64,000 nucleotides of DNA from Effrenium voratum. Lineage: Eukaryota > Sar > Dinophyceae > Suessiales > Symbiodiniaceae. Below are positions 57,391-64,000 of this stretch, in pieces (within the stretch, counting starts at the first letter, position 1; every line of letters begins with the position of its first letter). The notes under the pieces are model-generated. The model saw only the letters and a list, made by a program, of their open reading frames with translations. It was not told the origin of the DNA and did no database searches. A program made the position numbers and the translations under genes. Location of the stretch: positions 879,196-943,195 of the forward strand of contig CAUJNA010001236.1 in the NCBI GenBank assembly GCA_963377175.1, written 5' to 3'.

Positions 57391-57446
57391 TAGGTCCGCC
57401 AGTAGTGCCTTTTACCCGTTTTTGGGGGAGGATTCCCCTACTAAAT
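57391..57446 (+). repeat. Dispersed repeat, partner at 5275-5325
   Basis: TAGGTCCGCCAGTAGTGCC, then TTTTACCCG and GGGGGAGGATTCCCCTACTA, similar to the 5.3-kb copy in the same orientation. Confidence 0.6.
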
Positions 57447-58369
57447 AGACTACAGAAAAGAGGTACCCTTATTCTAACCTCTCTACTGGAGGACTTAGAT
57501 GTACAAGGTACAATATCTTTATGGAGGGGCTCCCTGGGCCAAAGGGCTGGACACTTTGATTCGGCGTCAGGCTCCGTCTTCATCGACGTTTTTCGAGAGG
57601 AGAAGAGACCTCTGCTGGGAGCTAAATACCTATAGGTGATCAAGCAAGCGCTTTTGAAAGACACGCTTTCCGTTAGTGCAGCCGCAAAGCACGGTCACTT
57701 CTTGGGAGGGCCTTGCAGCGTGGCAATTAGGATAGATGATAGATGTGCATGCTCCTGTCTGGTTTCACTCCTCTATCAATCTTTGCTGCTGGAGGCACAG
57801 CCGGAATGTAGCCATGCTCTACGTCGTGGGGCCGAAAGGGGAGGCGAGGACGGTCCAACAGTCCAACGGTCCGACGGCACGGCAAGCGGCGCCAGGGATG
57901 CCCTGGACCGTGGGGCCCTGACGCTGGCCCGCTGCTGGATGAGGATCGCTTCCTGGAGCCTGGCTGGCTGAGTTAGAAGGGATCCAGGCAACACCAAAGG
58001 CAGAAGGCGACACCAAAGGCAGGCAATTGGGCTGGATTGCGGAAATCCGACCGCGTCCGCCCATTGTTATGTTGTGGCATTTTGCTGGCCCGGAAACTTC
58101 CAGTATCTTCCAGTTGAACTCCAAGGTCATGTCAGGAGTCATGAGCAGTGCAGGATGCACAGCGCTTTTCTGTTCCAAGTGGAAATGCTCAGTGCGCTTC
58201 CTCCGAGTCACGAAGCCTTGACTAAACCATCCTGACCCTCCGAGCTATCAACTTCACAGAAACCCAGCGACAAAAACGCAGAAGGCTCAATTTGGCGCAA
58301 GAAAGGCTCTGATTCAGGCCAGGCGGCTTTTGGCTTCAGACCTGGCGCGTCCGCTGTCCGTCATTCGCC

Positions 58370-61300
58370 ATGGGATGTTCAGGCAGCACGCTGAGCTCGC
58401 CGGCCAGGGCCGTCAAGCCATTTCCAGGCATTGCATTTATCGAGCAAGAGTTTCCCGTGCGGATGCCTTGTATTCCAGGGGACGTGCTCATTAGTGGAAA
58501 CCTGCCGCGGGAGATCGTGGAAAAGATGGCGGGGTACTGCAAGGGCTGGTTGTACATTGAACCGGAGCAAGATGAGTGGTTCATGCCGGAGGCAATCCAG
58601 GATCGGGGCGTGTCTCTGAAAATGGTACCTTTCAAGCCAGGAAAGGATACCTCCACCAGTGCCCTGCACAAAATGTACACCGCCATCTCCCAGATGCCCC
58701 GACCCTTGATGATTCAGTGTAGCAGCGCGAACCGTGCTGCAATCGCCTTACTGCTTTGGATGGCCTTCTGCTACGGGTACAGCAGGGCTTCGGTGAATCA
58801 GTTGCTACAGGACCTGGACTTGACCACAGTGAAGTCTGAGGCAAAACGGTGGCTAGAGAATCAGTTGCCAGAGGTGGGCAAGGTGGAGCCTTTGATCTCG
58901 CGCAGCCCCGAGGTGACTCAACTCTACGACGAGGTCACCAGCACCTTGACGTACATCGTTGCTTGCCCCAAGACCAGGGAAGCCCTGCTCATCGACCCGA
59001 CCCACCGAAAGGTGCAGCGGGACCTGGAGGTGCTGCAGGGCATGGGAGTCTTGGCATATGACCTTTCGCAGGACAGCGACTTCCCTTTTTCGGCGGTTTT
59101 AAGGCATCACCTTTTTGGTTCATGAAAGGTGAGTGTCCTTGGTTGAGCCTTCAACTGAATCTTCAGCGCAAAAGCACCGAAACAACTGAGCCTTCAACTC
59201 ACAAAAACTCAGCCTTGAACTCGATCTATCCCCCCACTTGAGTTTGAGGCTGAGTTTGGAGCTGAGTTTGTTCTGAGTTTTGTTCTGAGCATGTTCTGAG
59301 TTTTGTTTTAGTTCGTTCTGAGTGTGTGTTTTTTGAGTTGTTGCTGAGTTTTATTTTGTTTCTCAGTGTTGTTTGTTGTTGTTTGGTTTCTTGGTAAACT
59401 CAGCTCCAGACTCTGCCTGACACTCAAGTGGGGGGCGTCGAGTTCCAGGCTGAGTTTGTTCTGAGCTTTTCTCAAGTCTTCCCAGATTGGGAGTTTTTCC
59501 AGATTTAATAGTTTTTGCAAATTGCTGGATTTGTGGCCTTTGTGGGTGAGATCTTGACATAACACGAGCGCAACTCAAATTGGCTGTCTTGGCGAGTTGG
59601 TGGCATTTGAAACATGCGGATGGACATTTGTGCCATAGAGCTCACACTGCAGGTCAATCAACTGATTCGCGCTGCGTGCAACTCACGCCAGGCTCAGCAT
59701 GCGCAATTGGCACGCACACGTCGAGCGGCCAAAATGGAAGCTTGGGGAGCTCAAAGCGGAAGACTGCGAATCAGCCAAAGCCTTGAAAACAGTTGCTGGT
59801 TGCCGGTATCGTGCCCATCCGGCACACACAAGAGACAGCTTGCCCCTATGTGAAGAATGGTTCAGCCGCACAGTCTGGAGCTGAAACGTGTTTGTGGGTT
59901 TGCCCAGGTACTCTGGGCAAATCGGGCTTGCCGAATCGCAACAAAGAAGTGGCGTTCTACGCTGGACTTTTGACGCAATTGGTTCATTTGGCAACGTGTG
60001 CCCGAACTGTCCACACCTTCCTTCACATGCTTGACGCGAGGAAATATTATAGTATATGTATATATACATTAAACATATACTTCGCTTCGAGCAATCCCCA
60101 CCCTCCACACTCACGAGCTTACGACCGTGAACACGGTTGTGTGAATTCAAGCATGGTGTTCGAGTGGCTTGGGGCCTTATCCACCTGTCTGTGTGTCAAA
60201 CTCCACTTGTCTGCGAGCCGATCTCGAGAACTCAAACATCGGTTCCGTTAACAACAGCCAAGCCCCTTCCAAAAAGAAACCCGGCTGGGATTAAGCGAAG
60301 TTCCTTATTCACAACCCAAAGCAACACAAAAGCATCACCCTTTCCGAGCCCCCGGGCACACTCAAAGCACGAAGGCACCAGCATGAAATGTAAACCCAAC
60401 TGCCCGCCGGGCGGGACATTAAGCAAAACCAGACTGGCGAGCTGCTCCGGCGGGATACTGGTGGGATCCACTGGCGAATGCTGGCGAGTCGCTCCGGCTC
60501 GAGACTGGCCGGATACTCCGGCAGGATCCACCGGCAAGGGATACTCAGCGGGATACTGGGCGGGAACCACTGGCGAGCTATTCTTGGCACTGGCAAGCTA
60601 CTCTGGCGGGATACTCCGCGGGATCGACTCGCGAGCTACTCTGGCACTGGCGGGCTGCTTTGGTGGGATACTTGGTGGGATCCACTCTGGCGGGATCCAC
60701 TGGCAAGCCGCTCTGGCGGGATAGTGGGAGGGATCCACTGGCCAGCTGCTGGCGGGATACGCGGCGGGATCCACTGGCGAGCCGCGAGATACTCGGCGGG
60801 ATCCACTGGCCAGCTGCTGGCGGGATACGCGGCAGGATCCACTGGCGAGCCGCTCTGGCGGGATACTCGGCGGGACCCGCTGGCGAGCAGCTCTGGCGCA
60901 TACTGGGCGGGATCCACTGGCAAGCAGCTCTGGCGGGATACTCTGGCGAGCTGCTCTGGCGATACTCGGCGGGATCCGCTCGCGAACCGCTCTGGCGGGG
61001 TACTCGGCGGGATCCACTGGCGAGCAGCTCTGGCGGGATACTGGGCGGGATCCACTGGCGAGCAGCTCTGGCGGCATACTCGGTGGGATCCACTGGCGAG
61101 CTGCTCTGGCGATACTCGGCGGGATCCGCTCGCGAGCCGCTCTGGCGGGATAATTACTCGGCGGGATCCCCTGGCGAGCAGCTCTGGCGGGATACTGGGC
61201 GGGATCCACTGGCGAGCAGCTTTGGCGGGATACTCGACGGGGCAAGCCTCTGGCGGGAAATCTGACACCCCCTTCCTGTCGGGTGGGGAAAAAACTGGGG

Positions 61301-62287
61301 GCCCCACTGGCCCTATCTCAGGACTTTGCCTGAAATACGTGCTGAACACCCACTGCCTGCCAGAGCGCAGCGCCACGAACAGCCTGCTGCAGCAGACGCA
61401 GCCGGAGCTGCAGACCGTGATCTCGCAAGCCTCCGATGTTGAGGCAGATCTCCAGGCGCCTGGCCTTTTGGTTGGAATGCAGCGGCACGCCCCCACCACT
61501 GCAAACTAGAAGTGGAAGCGAGAGGGAGAGGGAGGGAGTGAGAGGGAGAGCGCCAGAGAAATACAGAAAAGGTCCTTACTCTAGCTTTTGAAGCTGGACT
61601 CTTTCCGATTTCGAAGTGCCAAGCGAGAAATGATCCGTTGAGCATGGTTTATTTTGGCTGGCCGCTGGCAAGCCAAAAAAAGGCAAAGAAATGTCCACGG
61701 TGGGAAAAAACGTTGAGGTGAGCCATGGACAGCGGATTCCATTGGGCATGCTGACTTTGGAGGTGAGGGGAACGCCAGGCCACACCGCCGGCTGCGTCAG
61801 CTACGTGCTGTGCACGCGCACGGCGAGCTTCGCCTTCACCGGGAACTCGCTGCTGATCCGCGGCTGCGGCAACACGGACCATGGGGACGCTCGCCAGCTT
61901 TACCGCAGCGTGCACCAGCAGATCTTCACTTTGCCAGGCAAGCGATTGTCGAGCTGGGAGGTGGTTCTTCTGATTGTATGGCATTTGTGTTGCACAACTT
62001 GCCCGGCAAAAACGGGAGAAGTGCATTCTTGAATGAGGTATTCGTGTTGTTTTGGTCTATGCTAGGATCCTGTTTGCTTGTCCAATGCTTTCGGCCCGGC
62101 TGAACTGCTGGCTCAGTCAGGTGATACCATTGTATGCCCTGGGCATGACGCAAAGGGCCGCAGTGTTTCGACGGTGGAAGAGGAGAAGCGTTTCAACCGA
62201 CGCCTTGCAAAGGCTGAGGAGGAGTTCGTGTGTCGCATGGACTCTTGGCTTGACGTTGAAACGGGGGTTGATCAAGATTCCATATAG
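58370..62287 (+). CDS. DSP/DUF442-like phosphatase fused to ETHE1-like persulfide dioxygenase (degenerate)
   Basis: Four exons give 398 codons: 58370-59045, 61322-61455, 61718-61937, 62121-62287. Donors are GA (GAGTCT), GC (GCGCCT) and GC (GCAAGC); all acceptors are AG; phases fit exactly. The N terminus MGCSGS fits myristoylation (G2) and palmitoylation (C3). Residues 30-150 resemble DUF442/dual-specificity phosphatase domains with IQCSSANRAA (C117, R122). Residues 188-398 are the ETHE1 metallo-beta-lactamase fold: LLIDPTHRKVQRDLEVL, LKYVLNTHC, LEVRGTPGHTAGCVSYV, FTGNSLLIRGCG, IFTLPG, IVCPGHDAKG, VSTVEEEKRFNRRL. Of the iron ligands H236 and H292 remain, but the Asp of TGD is N313; the HxHxDH motif is HCLPER (236-241). 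ETHE1 oxidises glutathione persulfide in mitochondria; this protein instead looks membrane-anchored and possibly catalytically dead. Phosphatase-dioxygenase fusions are known in bacteria (BLH-type). Confidence 0.85.
59180..59520 (+). repeat. CTGAGTTT-rich degenerate repeat in intron 1
   Basis: Many irregular copies of (T/A)CTGAGTTTTG and GCTGAGTTTG, plus AACTCAGC inverse copies at 59175-59220, within the first intron of the phosphatase-dioxygenase gene. Confidence 0.6.
60431..61260 (+). repeat. Intronic minisatellite (GGCGGGATACTCGGCGGGATCC family)
   Basis: About 830 bases of tandem units of roughly 35-70 bases built from GGCGGGATACT-G/C-GGCGGGA, TCCACTGGCGAGC and AGCTCTGGCG, with copies of different length. 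It lies wholly in intron 1. Long WRDTRRDPLAS and ARAARQWIPPSI frames on the two strands are repeat artefacts. Confidence 0.93.
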
Positions 62288-62949
62288 GGCCCCCAAATAA
62301 CCATATGTAATTTTCCCATTTTGTGGTTGTAGTATCATCTGTTTGGTGCTTTTCGCTGAATGGTCATCCCATGTAAAGGACCTTGTGACCCCCAAGTTTT
62401 GGACCAGCCCTTGTTCGGGTCCTAGCCGCGCCCGCGTATGTGGGTGTGAGCGCCTGCCGAGTCATGCACCTCATGCGGTGGGGTGAGGTAATTAGTGCGT
62501 GAGTGGGTGGGTAAGTGGGAGTGGGAGTGGGAGTGAGTGGAAGAGATGCACGCATGCAAGACCGCATGCTCGGCACACTGAGGAGAAGAGACATTGCTCA
62601 AGCCCACACCTTGTCACAGCCACTGCCACCACGCCAGACGACGAGGAGGACGCCATTGTGCACGACACTTGGTCCAAAGCTGCTAGCGTATTTCCTTTGG
62701 CGTGACTCATTTGAATGGTGCGCATGCTGTGTGAGGTGGTTAGTGTTATGATGTAGCCTTATGATGCAGCTATTTGTGTTGCCCTGTGATGTGTGTCTTT
62801 CACTCGAAATTGGATTTATGTACACCTCTAGGCCCTTGGGTGCAGATGTTCAGCAGAAAGAGGCTCAGTGCTTTTTTGTTCTGTTCTTTTCTATTTCTTT
62901 TTTTTGGCAGAGGGGCAAGGGGGGGAGGGGGGGGCCATAGTTTTCATCA
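62288..62949. other. 3' flank of the phosphatase-dioxygenase gene, no supported gene
   Basis: Contains a short (GTGGGA/GTGAGTGG)n run at 62497-62545 and T- and G-rich homopolymers at 62880-62935. No exon called. Confidence 0.45.
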
Positions 62950-63085
62950 TTTGGATCACGTGCCCGAGAAGCGGAGCTGTTCCTGCCCCGACCTGGGTGT
63001 GAAGCCTACAGCCTCCATCATGCGGGAGGCGCTGTCCGAGGTGCAGAAGCGATTCACGGAGACCGGGCTGGAGGACGTGACAGGG
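62950..63085 (+). CDS. Possible exon of an unidentified plus-strand gene
   Basis: The reading VPEKRSCSCPDLGVKPTASI, then MREALSEVQKRFTETGLEDV, is followed by TGQS. An acceptor CCTACAG| at about 63010 and a polypyrimidine tract at 62880-62905 offer two possible starts. The helical, charged second half is protein-like. It could be a first or internal exon of a gene extending right; no family recognised. Confidence 0.35.
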
Positions 63086-64000
63086 CAAAGCTTTTGGTTT
63101 TTGCAACCCGGGCCTGGGATTTTTTTTTCGGGGGGAAGCCAACAGGAGGTCTTTGTGGACAAAAGGGGGTGCCAGATTACGGGGTTCAACTTGTGGTGTC
63201 TCTTCAAAATCACCACACAAAGGTACCCACGCAAAACACACAGATACGCAAATAAAGGTGGCTTACACATGTAGGGGCTCGCCCATCGCTGGAGGATTTT
63301 ACCGAAATCATCTACAGTTCGCTTTGAATTCAACCCTGTACAGATGCATGAAATCAGCCGCAGCCAAGCTGCAGGAATGAGAAGCACGAAGTGGGCGTGA
63401 AGCCTTGATGGGGCGGAAGCGCGCGAATGTTTGGTTTATTGCTGGGCTTGACCGAGTGTGGTGTGGGTTACGGAAAGATGCCGTGATCGGCTCCGCAGAG
63501 CTCTGCTAGGCCTTTGCTCAGGTTTTCCTCAGGCGCATGGCGCGCTTTCTGTCGAGGCTCCAGACCAAAGGCAAGCACTTGTCCGCGAAAAGTGGGAGAC
63601 GTAGATGGTACCAGCTCGCAAGAACCTCTCCAGTTGTCAGGCGTAGCTGTTCTCGCAGCAGCTGGGAAGCTCACAAATCAGAAAGGGACATTGACTTGAC
63701 AGTCGACAGGGGTGGTATCCACCTTATGGGGTGGACAAGCTCGCTTTTTTGATCACATGTTTTAGCGACTCAGTGCATGATGCCCTGCAAAGCGACCTAG
63801 ATTTCTGTTCGTTGCCAACTTGTCCAAGCTCGAGCCGCTTTTTCTTGCTGCATCGGAGTTGTGAAGGGCGATCAATTGACTGTCCGGCATGGAGCCACCT
63901 TTGGGCTTCAGAAGTGTCCAATCCGGCAACCTATGGGCTGCCAAGTCTCCACAAGCTCCTCAGCTGGTCCGATTCCAGGTTGGGAAGCCATTGAGAAGGA
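63086..64000. other. No firmly supported gene
   Basis: A minus-strand stretch 63475-63600 (VLAFGLEPRQKARHAPEENL, SKGLAELCGADHGIF) and a plus-strand stretch 63537-63640 (ARFLSRLQTKGKHLSAKSGR) overlap and both look partly coding; I cannot decide between them. The window ends in unassigned sequence. Confidence 0.35.

Larger units (their letters stand above)
56448..58369. other. No supported gene; dispersed repeats
   Basis: Contains the TIR-like element at 56975-57073, the repeat at 57391-57446 and a CCATGGCCCATG-type duplication at 56786-56848. The 5' region of the phosphatase-dioxygenase gene lies at the end; possible spliced-leader acceptors include TTTTGGCTTCAG at 58327-58338. Confidence 0.4.

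Noticed and set aside
60478..61509. Long frames of WRDTRRDPLAS or ARAARQWIPPSI repeats
   Set aside because: Minisatellite artefacts inside intron 1; only the last part (61322-61455) is a real exon.

Overview
The window looks like nuclear DNA of a dinoflagellate, probably of the Symbiodiniaceae type (inference). Reasons visible in the sequence: coding pieces are short exons separated by small introns whose donors are often GC or GA instead of GT while acceptors stay AG(G); genes are sparse; the largest coding blocks belong to a copia-type polyprotein and to protein types that, from memory, I associate with multicopy dinoflagellate families; simple repeats and minisatellites are abundant. There is no sign of operons, Shine-Dalgarno sites, tRNA or rRNA genes.

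Layout. (1) 1-5.7 kb: a terminal exon, one intact 358-codon ORF (coiled coil plus RRESP-type repeats) and a two-exon fragment. (2) 5,713-13,318: a full-length LTR retrotransposon with identical 152-bp LTRs, a GAGGT duplication and a tRNA-Met primer site, but with a decayed Gag-Pol. It carries a methyltransferase-fold-like segment between protease and integrase and an extra membrane-anchored tail. (3) 13.3-22.3 kb: mostly non-coding, with a ~730-bp CA/GCAC/CCCA block and a few terminal exons. (4) 22,292-52,388: a giant inverted repeat with its axis near 44.80 kb and arms of about 7.6-7.8 kb. The left arm is interrupted by a 14,682-bp element (27,260-41,941). That element is bounded by inverted CCTGCAGCC termini and a 2-bp TT duplication; the uninterrupted site is still present in the right arm. 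Nearly all its genes are on the minus strand: a DDE transposase-like gene, a gene of the W..GG/GWYTEE type, a gene with a C5-methyltransferase-like motif set, and an orphan gene. (5) 52.4-58.3 kb: fragments of genes on both strands. (6) 58,370-62,287: a complete four-exon gene joining a DSP/DUF442-like phosphatase domain to an ETHE1-like persulfide dioxygenase domain with degraded metal ligands; its first intron holds an ~830-bp minisatellite.

Best candidate for something new: the 14.7-kb transposon with its multi-gene cargo, together with the observation that its cargo gene and the copia element at 8.0-8.4 kb share the same ordered three-motif, methyltransferase-like module. All family names come from motif reading; no database search was possible.
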